Assembly: GCA_016704345.1 (NCBI GenBank)
Contig: JADJAH010000017.1
Coordinates: 62,001 to 126,000, forward strand
Length of the DNA stretch: 64,000 nucleotides
Reading direction: 5' to 3'
DNA from: Ignavibacteria bacterium
Lineage (GTDB): Bacteria > Bacteroidota > Ignavibacteria > Tepidaquicellales > Tepidaquicellaceae
Positions 18,392-27,496 of the stretch are shown one piece after another. Each line of letters opens with the position of its first letter. Positions within the stretch are counted from its first letter, which is position 1. The notes beneath the pieces were generated by a model. It saw nothing but the letters and a program-made list of their open reading frames with translations, was not told the DNA's origin and did no database searches. Both the position numbers and the translations under genes were made by a program.

Positions 18392-19249
18392 CTATACAGA
18401 ATATGCTTTAGCTGAACCGACAACAATCCTATTCCGAACATAAGAACGGAGAGAAGAATGCTTCCTAGACCAAGGTAAAAAAGTAATCGTCTTCTGAAAC
18501 GCGAATGAAAGAACAAAATTGAATCCTGCAAAAAGCAGAAGCAATGCAGAGAAGACGATGAATATTTTTATAGGGTTGTAAAACATGATTGCTTCCACAA
18601 TGAATTGCATCGTTCTCATCGAATCTCTGAAAAGTCTGACTTTAGTAGTTCCCTCTCTTTTCATATAGTCAATCGGCACATACTTCACGAACATTCCGTT
18701 CATCATGTATGCAAGAGTAAGAGAAGTTGTAAAGCTGAAAGTATCACATAGCTTGGAGAAATATGGCAGAACTTCCTTCTTCGAAAAGACGCGCAGACCT
18801 GAGTTGATATCCGGAATTTTTCTGCCTGCAGTAAACTCTACAAGCTTCTTAAGTACAAGCCTCAGTGATTTCTTCTTGAACGATTCATCGTAGTTCTCAC
18901 CTTGCCTTGCTCCAACAACCATATTGAAACCCTTTTCGTATTCGCTGAGGAGAACCGGAATCATATCAATTGGATAAGTTCCATCAGCATCAGTGATGAC
19001 AATAGTGTCATTCTTTGCGGCTCTGATGCCGTCCTTAAGCGATCTGCCGTAGCCAATGTTATGTGGATGAGTAATTGTTGTGGCGCCCGACTTATGGCTC
19101 ATCTCCGCAGTCTTGTCGCTTGATCCGTCATCCACTACGATGATCTCTGCTCCCTGAAGATTGTTCAGCTCAATTACTTTCTGCACATCAAAAACCGTTA
19201 CCGCTATCACGGATCCTTCGTTATATGCAGGTATGACAACTGTTAACAT
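18392..19249 (-). CDS. GtrB/DPM1-like GT2 glycosyltransferase, C-terminus frameshifted
   Basis: A GT2 enzyme that likely makes a polyprenyl-phosphate sugar. The nucleotide-binding fold starts at VVIPAYNEGSV, the DxD-type motif is TDADGTYP near residue 92, and hydrophobic helices begin at about 220. As given it ends at 285 residues in an unlikely tail (TFLPWSRKHSSLRSYV). Removing one base from the A-run at 18477-18482 gives LGLGSILLSVLMFGIGLLSV, a normal second membrane helix, and a 296-residue protein ending at 18358, still ahead of the GT-C start at 18342. It lies 9 bp after a methyltransferase gene. Its donor role for the GT-C at 16765 is inferred from adjacency. Confidence 0.85.
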   Translation of the reverse strand: MLTVVIPAYNEGSVIAVTVFDVQKVIELNNLQGAEIIVVDDGSSDKTAEMSHKSGATTITHPHNIGYGRSLKDGIRAAKNDTIVITDADGTYPIDMIPVLLSEYEKGFNMVVGARQGENYDESFKKKSLRLVLKKLVEFTAGRKIPDINSGLRVFSKKEVLPYFSKLCDTFSFTTSLTLAYMMNGMFVKYVPIDYMKREGTTKVRLFRDSMRTMQFIVEAIMFYNPIKIFIVFSALLLLFAGFNFVLSFAFQKTITFLPWSRKHSSLRSYVRNRIVVGSAKAYSV

Positions 19250-19258
19250 CTGTCTAAT

Positions 19259-19948
19259 TTAATTTTTTCTGTAAACACTGATAAGCGATATGCCGAATGG
19301 AGATTCCTGCGGCAAAACTTTTCTCGAAAATGGAACAACATATTTGTCAAATGCTCCGATCTCAGATTCTGTATCATTTACATTTCCTGACTTCAACAAC
19401 TTATACACAGCCCAATATCCTAAAGCTCCGATCATATTGAAGTAATATTGTTTTACCATTGACACTCCATCAGGCAATTTCATTTCATTCATCATTTCCT
19501 TCGAATATCTTTTGAAATGTCCGGCCGCAACGTCAAAGTTTGAATACAAGAATTGATGTGATGGAACAAGATGGAAAAGAACACCGCCCCTCTTCAGCAG
19601 AGCAAGTAACTTGTAGAAAAATGATCTATCATCTTCAACATGCTCCATTACATTCATGCATACAATAAAATCATAAGTTCCCTCAACATCCATAAGATCT
19701 TTGCATTCGATCATTATTTCTTTGCCAAAGTCCTTCTTCATGATATGTTCTATAGCGTGTTCAGATATGTCAACACAGTATAGCGAATCAAATCTTGATT
19801 GATCTGCAATTAGTTTTGTGAAAGATCCAACTCCACAGCCTACTTCGAGCACATCACCCTTGATGTATTCTTTGAACAGATCAAAAGTCCATTGATTGTA
19901 ATTTGTTGCCTTTTGCATTTGCTCGGCTGATGTAAACAGCTCTGACAT
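19259..19948 (-). CDS. Class I SAM-dependent methyltransferase
   Basis: A 229-residue methyltransferase. The SAM-binding motif I is VLEVGCGVGSFTKL near residues 35-48, the acidic motif II follows in LYCVDIS, and FIVCMNVMEHVEDD is the typical motif IV/V region of UbiE/UbiG-like enzymes. The full Rossmann core is present. It sits between a hexapeptide acyltransferase gene and the GtrB-like gene with gaps of 2 and 9 bp. In this context it probably methylates a sugar or lipid-linked glycan intermediate, but its substrate is not visible from the sequence. Confidence 0.85.
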   Translation of the reverse strand: MSELFTSAEQMQKATNYNQWTFDLFKEYIKGDVLEVGCGVGSFTKLIADQSRFDSLYCVDISEHAIEHIMKKDFGKEIMIECKDLMDVEGTYDFIVCMNVMEHVEDDRSFFYKLLALLKRGGVLFHLVPSHQFLYSNFDVAAGHFKRYSKEMMNEMKLPDGVSMVKQYYFNMIGALGYWAVYKLLKSGNVNDTESEIGAFDKYVVPFSRKVLPQESPFGISLISVYRKN

Positions 19949-19950
19949 TC

Positions 19951-20613
19951 TTAATCCTCTTCAATTTTTTTTACGAATACTGCCGGATTGCCCGCATATA
20001 TACTGCATTGTTCAACGTTTCGCATTACAACACTCCCGGCTCCGATTATCGAGCCCTTCCCAATTCTCACACCCTTCATGACAAAACAATTAGCACCGAT
20101 CCACACATCATCTTCTATTACAACAGGTTTTCTGATGATCTTATCCCATCTTCTTAATCGATCTTTGTAAGGTACGTTATGCGTGTTTGTATCCATAATA
20201 ACGGTGTTAGCTCCAATCATAATTCTGTTGCCAAGTGTTACGCTCTCTTCGCTGATTATTGATGTCCCGTTGAGATAGACCTCATCGCCAACTTTAATAC
20301 TTCCTTGCTTTGAAGTTCGCAGCAAGACTCCGCCTTCCATATTGCCGGAATTGTATGTGCAGCGAGCCGAGTTCAGCCTCATGTTATTGCCGAGTGTGAT
20401 CTTTCCTCTGTTTTCAATTCTCGGAATTCCGTACACTTTTACTCCCTTCCCAAATTTCACGCCGTTAAGAACAAGTATCAGTTTAGTAAGCGGAGCAAAA
20501 ATTACGGTAATGACTTTCGGTAAATGAAGCAGACTGTCTTTGATCAGTTCATAGTAATTCTCATTGCCGGTATCAAATTTCAGCTTCTCATTATACTTGA
20601 AAAGGAAACTCAT
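19951..20613 (-). CDS. Left-handed beta-helix (hexapeptide) acyltransferase
   Basis: A 220-residue acyltransferase of the maltose/galactoside acetyltransferase type (LacA/WbbJ). It shows hexapeptide repeats such as ITLGNNMRLNS, VTLGNRIMIGANTVIMD and VVIEDDVWIGANCFVMKGV, with the family ending VRIGKGSIIGAGSVVM. The active-site His is probably in MDTNTHNVP. It is cytoplasmic and most likely transfers an acetyl group from acetyl-CoA to a sugar hydroxyl. It is 2 bp before a methyltransferase gene and 9 bp after another, so it belongs to a sugar-decoration group. Confidence 0.88.
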   Translation of the reverse strand: MSFLFKYNEKLKFDTGNENYYELIKDSLLHLPKVITVIFAPLTKLILVLNGVKFGKGVKVYGIPRIENRGKITLGNNMRLNSARCTYNSGNMEGGVLLRTSKQGSIKVGDEVYLNGTSIISEESVTLGNRIMIGANTVIMDTNTHNVPYKDRLRRWDKIIRKPVVIEDDVWIGANCFVMKGVRIGKGSIIGAGSVVMRNVEQCSIYAGNPAVFVKKIEED

Positions 20614-20622
20614 GTTTTCATT

Positions 20623-21411
20623 TTACTTCTTTGTCCCGCTTCCGCTCCAGCTTACACCCTTGTATGCGTTTATGTTGATGTCTTTGAATGTTTCACTGCT
20701 GAACCATTTGCTAATCCGCTCTCGGCTGATGAAATCAACCTGAGGTGCATTGAGCTTGTCGAATACATTCAATGTGTTTCTTTCAAAACTCAGCTTTCTG
20801 AAATTTCCAAAATACTCATAGAACGGTAAGAACTTCAGTGGAAGCAAATACAATGAAAATACAGGAAGATAGAGTGATGCAGTCACAGCTTTTGATATTC
20901 CTAGCAGTGAATCCCTGCTCATGTTTTTGAGAAAGGATTTTCTCAACGGCTCAACTACATGCTCAACAAGTTCATTTCCTTCTTTCGAATAAACCCACAC
21001 AATGAGCTTACCACCCGGCTTGACATGCTTTGTGAGATTGGCAATTGTTCTGTCAGGATTATCAGTGTGATGGATCACTCCAATGGAGAATACAATGTCA
21101 AACTGTTTGCCAAGGTCCATTGCTGCTATGTCTGCCTCTACGAATTCAACATTGCCTGCATCCTTATTCCTGATTCTTGCAATGTCAGTTGTGTTAAGGT
21201 CAACTGCAGTTAGCGATTTTGCATATGGCGCAATGAATGATGTATGCTGACCTCCGCCGCAACCGCATTCCAGAACATCTTTGCCTCTGAAGTCTTCAAG
21301 TGTGTTTGGCAGAATCCAGTCATTGAACAAGAAAAGTTCATTATCCTCAAGCAGGCTCCACTGCTGATGCCATTCTGACTGTTTAGTCTGCTCTTTTGAT
21401 CTTTCTGTCAT
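20623..21411 (-). CDS. Class I SAM-dependent methyltransferase
   Basis: A methyltransferase of about 262 residues from the ATG at 21411; the open frame extends upstream to 21510 but that part lies inside asnB and is not expected to be used. Motif I is VLECGCGGGQHTSF and the motif IV region is FDIVFSIGVIHHTDNPDRT, both normal. A less conserved C-terminal half (from about residue 165) carries a hydrophobic stretch YLPVFSLYLLPLKFLPF that may contact membrane or lipid substrate. The gene overlaps asnB by 29 bp. The substrate is unknown; a glycan or lipid-linked sugar is likely from context. Confidence 0.82.
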   Translation of the reverse strand: MTERSKEQTKQSEWHQQWSLLEDNELFLFNDWILPNTLEDFRGKDVLECGCGGGQHTSFIAPYAKSLTAVDLNTTDIARIRNKDAGNVEFVEADIAAMDLGKQFDIVFSIGVIHHTDNPDRTIANLTKHVKPGGKLIVWVYSKEGNELVEHVVEPLRKSFLKNMSRDSLLGISKAVTASLYLPVFSLYLLPLKFLPFYEYFGNFRKLSFERNTLNVFDKLNAPQVDFISRERISKWFSSETFKDININAYKGVSWSGSGTKK

Positions 21412-23173
21412 AAACATATTTATTGAAAGTCCTGAACTCATCCATTCCATTATTGCCAATCCATGAACCGACCGGAGCATTGAAGCCGCTTTTCTTTTTG
21501 GTAAGTACAAATTCCGGTAAAACTCTCTTCAAAGCTTTCTTAAGAATATATTTTGTTTCAAGACCTTTCATCTTCAAATTACAGGGGATCGATGCAGCAT
21601 ATTCTGCCAGCAACGGATCAAGATAGGGACTTCTTGATTCGAGGCCCGAGTGCATTGTCGAGCGATCTACTTTTACGAGTATATCATCAGGCAGCCATGT
21701 CATGCAATCAACATAGAGATTTCTGTCAAGCTTCTCCATACCTTCCGCCTCATCATAAAACTTCCTGAAATAAATGAACGGATCAGTGTCATGAATCAAT
21801 TGTTCATTCTTTTGACCGAGAATCTTTATCCTCTCGTCCTTGCTGAAAAATTGCCTCCAAAGATAGTGCGCTGAATCCGCATCATGCATTGCTCCGTTAA
21901 GAAATTGCTTCTGTTTGTATTGCCAGTTGAGTTTCTTGCTGTTGCTTCCAAAAGACAAAGCACTTGAAATGAATTTTTTCAGAGCTTTCGGAATTGGTCT
22001 TGTATATCCATGGTACTTGTCGGCTTTGTAGGTAATGTAACCGGCAAACAATTCATCGGCGCCGTCGCCGCTCAAAACAACTTTTACATATTGTGAAGCA
22101 AGCTGCGAGACCTCAACCATAGGGATCAGGGAATTGTCAGCAAACGGTTCATCAAATGCATTTATAGATTCATTAATTGCTTCGATGGAATCGGATTCAT
22201 TACAGATCATGCTGTGATGAACAGTACCAATCCATTCTGAAATTCTTTCGGCATCCGGCAATTCGTTATATGATTCACTTGCAAAGCCAACACTGAATGT
22301 ATGAAGCTCACCGGTGTGATGCTTCTTCATTAATGCTACAATTGAACTTGAATCAATTCCGCCGCTGAGAAAAGCTCCAACCGGAACGTCGCTGATCATT
22401 CTCCTCTTTACAGAATCATTCAAGAGCTCAATGATTCTATCCTCAATATCTGTTTCGCTGTCTCTTGTCTTTTGACGAAATGCATCCGAGTAATTCCAGT
22501 ACCTAACACTCTCACCTCTCAAGTTATCAGCTTTGAACTTTAGGAACGAAGCAGGCATTAGCTTGCTGACATTTTCATAGAAGCTCAAGGGAGAAAGAAT
22601 ATATCCAAGCGCGAGATAACAATTGAGCCCTTCACCCGAAACTTTCTTTGGCATGGAACTGTCCTTCATCAGGGCAGTTAGTTCTGACGCAAATGAAATG
22701 TTGCCGTCTTTGCCTTTAAAATAATAGAGCGGCTTCTTTCCGAATCTGTCTCTTGCAAGTACTAGTTCTTTCGCGACATTGTCCCAAATTGCAAGAGCAA
22801 ACATACCATTGAACATCTTGAAGCACTCGGTTCCATATCTGATATAGCAATGGAGTATAACTTCAGTGTCGGAATGACTGAAGAATTCTATGTTGAATTT
22901 TTTCTCAAGCTCTGCTCGAAGTTCCTGAAAATTGTAAACTTCTCCGTTGTACACAATGTGATACCTGCCATCAATCGTGGACATAGGCTGTGCCGCTTTC
23001 TCCGAGAGATCGATTATTGAAAGCCGCCTGTGCCCGAGTGAAATTTCATCAAGATCTATCTGACCGTCTGCATCAGGACCCCTGTGGGCAATTGCCTGTG
23101 TCATATCCCGGACCGTTTTCGCTCTCACCCCATCATTTCTGTTCCAGTCAGTCTTTCCTGCTATACCGCACAT
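21383..23173 (-). CDS. asnB: Asparagine synthase, glutamine-hydrolysing (sugar amidation candidate)
   Basis: A 596-residue AsnB family amidotransferase. The N-terminal glutaminase domain begins with the nucleophile Cys2 in MCGIAGK and has HRGPDADG at 30-37; the C-terminal ATP pyrophosphatase domain has LSGGIDSS at 269-276. Both active sites look complete. In polysaccharide loci such enzymes often amidate uronic acids rather than aspartate. The gene starts 15 bp after a UDP-glucuronate 4-epimerase-like gene, which fits formation of an amidated hexuronic acid. A normal asparagine synthetase role cannot be excluded from sequence. Confidence 0.88.
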   Translation of the reverse strand: MCGIAGKTDWNRNDGVRAKTVRDMTQAIAHRGPDADGQIDLDEISLGHRRLSIIDLSEKAAQPMSTIDGRYHIVYNGEVYNFQELRAELEKKFNIEFFSHSDTEVILHCYIRYGTECFKMFNGMFALAIWDNVAKELVLARDRFGKKPLYYFKGKDGNISFASELTALMKDSSMPKKVSGEGLNCYLALGYILSPLSFYENVSKLMPASFLKFKADNLRGESVRYWNYSDAFRQKTRDSETDIEDRIIELLNDSVKRRMISDVPVGAFLSGGIDSSSIVALMKKHHTGELHTFSVGFASESYNELPDAERISEWIGTVHHSMICNESDSIEAINESINAFDEPFADNSLIPMVEVSQLASQYVKVVLSGDGADELFAGYITYKADKYHGYTRPIPKALKKFISSALSFGSNSKKLNWQYKQKQFLNGAMHDADSAHYLWRQFFSKDERIKILGQKNEQLIHDTDPFIYFRKFYDEAEGMEKLDRNLYVDCMTWLPDDILVKVDRSTMHSGLESRSPYLDPLLAEYAASIPCNLKMKGLETKYILKKALKRVLPEFVLTKKKSGFNAPVGSWIGNNGMDEFRTFNKYVYDRKIKRAD

Positions 23174-23188
23174 AAGTCCCGGGTTGCT

Positions 23189-24151
23189 TCAGTTGATTTT
23201 ATAATAGTCTTTGTACCAGTCAACAAACTTTCCAAGTCCTTCTTCAATTCTTGTAACGGGTTTGTAACCGGTAAGCTTTGCCAGCTCGCTCGAGTCTGCA
23301 TAAGTGATCTTCACATCACCCGGCTGCATCTCGAGAAAATTCTTTTCGGATTTTTTCCCGATCTTTGACTCAAGAGTCTCAATGAATTCCAAAAGATTAA
23401 CGGGATGCTCTCCTCCAATGTTGAGCAGCTTGTATCCAACAGGTTCTACTTTCGTTATCAGTCTGTAAATTGACTCTACAACATCATCAATGAATGTGAA
23501 GTCTCTTTGCATATCACCATTGTTATACACATCAATCGGATCGCCTTTGAAAATTTTTTCCGCAAATTTGAAATAAGCCATATCGGGCCTGCCCCACGGA
23601 CCGTACACAGTAAAGAATCTCAGCCCTGTTGCAGGAATTCCATACAGATGATGATAAGTATAAGCCATCAGCTCATTTGCTTTTTTTGTAGCGGCATACA
23701 ATGAGATCGGGTGATCGACATTGTCTTCAACAGAAAACGGAATCTTCACACTGTTCCCGTACACCGAACTTGATGAAGCATATATGAGTGACTTAACTTT
23801 TGAATTTCTGCAGCATTCAAGCAAATTGAAGAAGGCATTTATATTATTCTTAAGACTCACATCCGGATTCGTAATCGAATATCTCACACCCGGCTGGGCG
23901 GCAAGATTTATTACATAATCGGGTTTATGATTCAGAAAGACTTTAGACAGTTCATTCATTTCTGCCATATCACAAATTTCAAAAACAAACTTCTCATATT
24001 TCTTGAGCTCGCTTAGTCTGTCTTTCTTAAGACTCACATCATAATATGTGTTAAGATTATCAATCCCGATTACTTCCAATCCTTCATCAAGAAGTCTTTT
24101 GGATAAATGATATCCAATGAATCCTGCGCATCCGGTTACCAAATATTTCAC
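23189..24151 (-). CDS. UDP-glucuronate 4-epimerase-like SDR protein
   Basis: A 320-residue extended short-chain dehydrogenase. The NAD-binding motif TGCAGFIG is at 6-13, and the catalytic YxxxK is Y152/K156 in SLYAATKKANE, with the Ser in ASSSSVYG. The segment TVYGPWGRPDMAYFKF is typical of UDP-glucuronate epimerases (CapI/LspL type), which interconvert UDP-GlcA and UDP-GalA. It starts at GTG. The downstream asnB suggests that the uronic acid is later amidated. A general UDP-glucose epimerase role is the main alternative. Confidence 0.88.
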   Translation of the reverse strand: MKYLVTGCAGFIGYHLSKRLLDEGLEVIGIDNLNTYYDVSLKKDRLSELKKYEKFVFEICDMAEMNELSKVFLNHKPDYVINLAAQPGVRYSITNPDVSLKNNINAFFNLLECCRNSKVKSLIYASSSSVYGNSVKIPFSVEDNVDHPISLYAATKKANELMAYTYHHLYGIPATGLRFFTVYGPWGRPDMAYFKFAEKIFKGDPIDVYNNGDMQRDFTFIDDVVESIYRLITKVEPVGYKLLNIGGEHPVNLLEFIETLESKIGKKSEKNFLEMQPGDVKITYADSSELAKLTGYKPVTRIEEGLGKFVDWYKDYYKIN

Positions 24152-24161
24152 AGAGTTCCTC

Positions 24162-24998
24162 TCATTTATTGTTAGTCAGATATTTCTTGAGTTTCTTCCT
24201 CATGGAAACATACTGGGTCAATCCGGGATATGTGTAATAATTCGGAGTTGCCGATCTTTCAGGAAGTGTTTTGTGAGTTCCTTCTTCAAGCTGTTGAAGA
24301 AAAATTCCGACTTCACCCAGGCTGTCATAGATTGCTTTATGTCCTATGAAAGAATAATTGTGTTTGTTAAGGTCGATGCCTTTGGCAAAGCCTTGTACAT
24401 AAACTTCACCGGCATCAACTTTGTCGTTCATTCTGAGGAAGGAATATGCCAGCTTATCAAATTGTCCGTTGTACATTGTCCAGAAGGGCGAGTAAAGTCC
24501 TTTATACTCCGGAGTAAGACCTTCATGCCACAGGAACACACCGTACTTTGGAATTGCTCTTATCTTCTTACCGAAAAAATCGTTAACACACATTGCAAAA
24601 ATGATATCCGGTTTTACCTCACCGAGAAAATCAAGCACTTCTTTTTTGTTAACATTCTCCGAACTTATTTCCGGAAACTTCAGATCAGAAAATTTCCTTC
24701 CATTGTTTTTCCAATAGGGTCTGATGATCTCTCTTTTCAGAAATCCCAGATCAGTGACAGCAACTTTTTTCTTGACATAAAAAAACAGCATCAATTCATT
24801 CAAGAGTTTGAAGTAGCCGTACTTCTTTGCTCTCTTCATACCGTAGTCAAATCTGCCTTTCCAGGTTTTACGCCATGTCGCGGAGTCAGACCAGACGACG
24901 CCGGCAATTTCTGTTCGTTCTGCGAGCCAATCAACTATCATTTCGTCAAACTCATTCTTTGAACCTATAAAGACACTCCTCATCTTTAACTTATTCAT
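24162..24998 (-). CDS. Formyltransferase-like protein with altered active site
   Basis: A 278-residue protein of the formyltransferase fold, related to methionyl-tRNA and sugar N-formyltransferases. The active-site region reads FLWHEGLTPEYKGLYSPFW, with the His at 158 and the Asp at 195 in KVDAGEVYV. The Asn normally two residues before the His is Leu156 here, so the usual Asn-His-Asp triad is incomplete. The gene overlaps the upstream GT4 gene by 8 bp and ends 10 bp before the epimerase gene. It may formylate an amino sugar, or have moved to another acyl or one-carbon reaction. Confidence 0.8.
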   Translation of the reverse strand: MNKLKMRSVFIGSKNEFDEMIVDWLAERTEIAGVVWSDSATWRKTWKGRFDYGMKRAKKYGYFKLLNELMLFFYVKKKVAVTDLGFLKREIIRPYWKNNGRKFSDLKFPEISSENVNKKEVLDFLGEVKPDIIFAMCVNDFFGKKIRAIPKYGVFLWHEGLTPEYKGLYSPFWTMYNGQFDKLAYSFLRMNDKVDAGEVYVQGFAKGIDLNKHNYSFIGHKAIYDSLGEVGIFLQQLEEGTHKTLPERSATPNYYTYPGLTQYVSMRKKLKKYLTNNK

Positions 24999-26193
24999 GT
25001 TTACTTATATGCGATTTAAGTTCATTTGCAAATTCAGGTATAATTTTATTTCTATCAAATTCACTCTTTGCTACGGCTTTACAAATGGCTGACATTTCAG
25101 CGAGAACTCCCGGAGTGTTCCGCAGTTTAAGAATATTTTCGGAAAGCTCTTTGTAGTCTCCGGGTTTGTTTACAAAGCCGACTCTCTTCCCGGCAACTAT
25201 CTTAGCGCCTTCACCTGAACCGGAGAACAATATCGGCAAACCCGCGGCCATGGCTTCATAGATCTTCGAGGGAACGGCTCCGTAAATATTCTTCACAAGC
25301 GGAATTAACGCACAATCAAATCCTGAAATAAGTTCGGGGATTTCTTCTCTTGTTACACTTTTGTTAAGGAATGTACCGCACGATGGATTATCTTTAATAT
25401 ACTGTTCGATAACATTTCTTTCCGAACCTTCACCATAAATGTGAAGCTCCGCACCAAGCGAATTGAAATCGACTCCTTTCACTATATCAAATACCCGCTG
25501 GGCTACTCCAAGAAGTCCGGCATATACAATCTTTAATTTGTCTCCTTGCTTGTTCTTCATTCCCGAGATCTTTTCAAACCTGCTGACATCAACTCCGTTT
25601 CTGAAGAGATATACTTTTTTAGCGCCACTTTTTTTGAGATGCTCAACTATTTCTTCGGATTGTCCTGTGCACAAAAATGCTTTCCTGTAAAGAAATGTCT
25701 CAAGTGATTCAATTGCCCGGTATAGTTTTCCATCATTTATTGATCCAAGCTCTTTAGCTGACAACGGCCAAATATCAGACACATTCATAATAAATTTCGC
25801 ATTCGTTGCTTTAGATGCAAGATATCCGCTAAGCGCAAGAGTAAGCGGCGGACTCTCTGTGAAAATAAAATCGGGTTTGAATTTCCTCAGCGAGGGAATA
25901 CTGAATAAACTTGTGAAGGATATTGTGAGCATCGATATAATTCTTGGAATTGTCTTCGGTGCATTTGAAGCATAAAGCCAGAATCTGTCTATTGAAATAT
26001 TTTTCAGTGATTCCGAGGATCTGAACTTTCCTCTATAATTCTCAAAGATCTTTCCCTTTGGATAGTTTGGCATGGCTGTCACTACTTTTACTTCCCAACC
26101 GCTCTTCGTCAGGGTTTCAGAAAGTTCCAGCAGTCTGTTTTGAGGAGCTCCGGTTTCGGGATAAAAGTATTGTGTCAGTATAACTATCTTCAA
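24991..26193 (-). CDS. GT4 glycosyltransferase (WbuB-like)
   Basis: A 400-residue GT-B fold transferase. The N-terminal half opens with MKIVILTQYFYPETGAPQNR, a common start in WbuB-like GT4 proteins, and the C-terminal donor-binding half has PSKIYEAMAAGLPILFSG with the E-x7-E type region. The start codon is TTG at 26193, 2 bp after the PaaK-like gene, and the family N-terminus supports it. It probably adds one sugar to the lipid-linked repeat unit in the cytoplasm. Donor and linkage are not readable. Confidence 0.87.
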   Translation of the reverse strand: MKIVILTQYFYPETGAPQNRLLELSETLTKSGWEVKVVTAMPNYPKGKIFENYRGKFRSSESLKNISIDRFWLYASNAPKTIPRIISMLTISFTSLFSIPSLRKFKPDFIFTESPPLTLALSGYLASKATNAKFIMNVSDIWPLSAKELGSINDGKLYRAIESLETFLYRKAFLCTGQSEEIVEHLKKSGAKKVYLFRNGVDVSRFEKISGMKNKQGDKLKIVYAGLLGVAQRVFDIVKGVDFNSLGAELHIYGEGSERNVIEQYIKDNPSCGTFLNKSVTREEIPELISGFDCALIPLVKNIYGAVPSKIYEAMAAGLPILFSGSGEGAKIVAGKRVGFVNKPGDYKELSENILKLRNTPGVLAEMSAICKAVAKSEFDRNKIIPEFANELKSHISKHE

Positions 26194-26194
26194 A

Positions 26195-27496
26195 TTAATT
26201 CAGATAAGAATAGAAGTGCTTCATCTTACCTGCTTTTGTCCTTTGGATCATATCTACTTTCTCTATTTCAAAACTAAGTCCCGGCTCAAGATAAAGATCA
26301 ATGTTTTTCTGTATGAGCTGTCTGTCTCTTTCGGAAATGTCACTGTCTGATACAACTTCGAATACAAATTTATCTATAGCAACCTGCTTGATAATAAATT
26401 CTTTAAGGTCTCCCGATTTCTCCAGAATTTTTCTGGTAATGAAATAGAAACTTATGCCGGAGGATTTCTTTCCGCTTGGAAGAACTACTATATCATTCAC
26501 TCCACCAAGAAGCCGCTTAATCAATATCTCTCCTTCTTCTATCTCGACATAAGCCCGGTCACCAATTTCATATCGTATGAATGGCATGGCCTTGTTGTGA
26601 AGAGAAGTCAAAACTATTCTGCCCTCTCCTTTATCTTTGATTGCGTTTCCTGTTTCGTCAAGAACTTCGATATAAATATTCTCATGAGATAATCTCCATT
26701 TGCCGTTCATATCTTCGAAGGCTATAAGATCAACTTCCGAGGTTCCGTACTCATTGACAGCTTTTACTCCAAATCCTCTTTCAATTATTTCCTTATCTTC
26801 TTCCGTGCAATTTTCCGATGTGCATATGCAGACTTTCAGAGTTGGACAAACATCTTTGAGCAAAACTTTTTCTTTGATAAGATATCTTGCAAACAGAACT
26901 ATGGAATTGGTGTATCCATAAACATAATCAAACTTAATACTCCGAAACTTGGAAAGAAAAGTAACAAGCACTTCATCAGAAAGATCAAACACAGGGAAAC
27001 GCAACCTGTTTGCCAGGTAGTCCTTTGTCCTTTCAACAAAATAATCTATTTTTCAAATGGTATTCCGTAAAATCTTGCCTGCTTCGAATCAAGAGTGAGA
27101 TCATAATACGTGTATCTGTCTTTGATAAGAGCCCAGGTCATCGCATGTGAGAATTTGTCTTTGGCATATCTGAATGGATGCCCGGAAGAGCCCGAAGTAT
27201 AGCCTGTGTAGAGATCTTTTTGCCTCAATTGTCCGGGAGATTGTGCTGTATTGATTCTGCTGATAGTCTGTCTTTTGAAGTACGGGAAGTTTGTGCCAGT
27301 TATCCGGGAATACACCCCCAAGCCTGTGTTTGTAGAAGTCGTTGTTCTCAAAGTGATACTTGGCGATTTCCCATTTTTTTGCTTCATGCCATTTCTCAAA
27401 ATCATTCTTGCTCAATGACTGAATTTTCTTAAGCTCTTTCCAAGCATCTTCCAGAGGGAAGCCCTTCAGCTTAAGACTCATTTCAAGAAAGGACAT
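26195..27496 (-). pseudogene. PaaK/CapK-like adenylate-forming ligase, two compensating frameshifts
   Basis: Related to phenylacetate-CoA ligase and CapK (COG1541), adenylate-forming proteins often found in capsule loci with unknown substrate. The first frame runs from 27496 to about 27220, the second carries the P-loop-like YTGYTSGSSGHPFRYAK, and the third runs from about 27047 to 26195 with NEYGTSEVDLIAFED. Removing one base from the T-run at 27217-27221 and adding one to the T-run at 27049-27053 gives a continuous 433-residue protein of normal family length (joins IEAKDLYTG and FEKIDYFVERTKDY). It overlaps the upstream GT4 gene by 14 bp. Probably an intact gene with sequence errors. Confidence 0.8.

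Noticed and set aside
23507..23704. Short plus-strand frame
   Set aside because: It lies antisense to the UDP-glucuronate epimerase gene.
24117..24962. A 281-codon plus-strand frame
   Set aside because: It is antisense to the formyltransferase-like gene and shows no family features.
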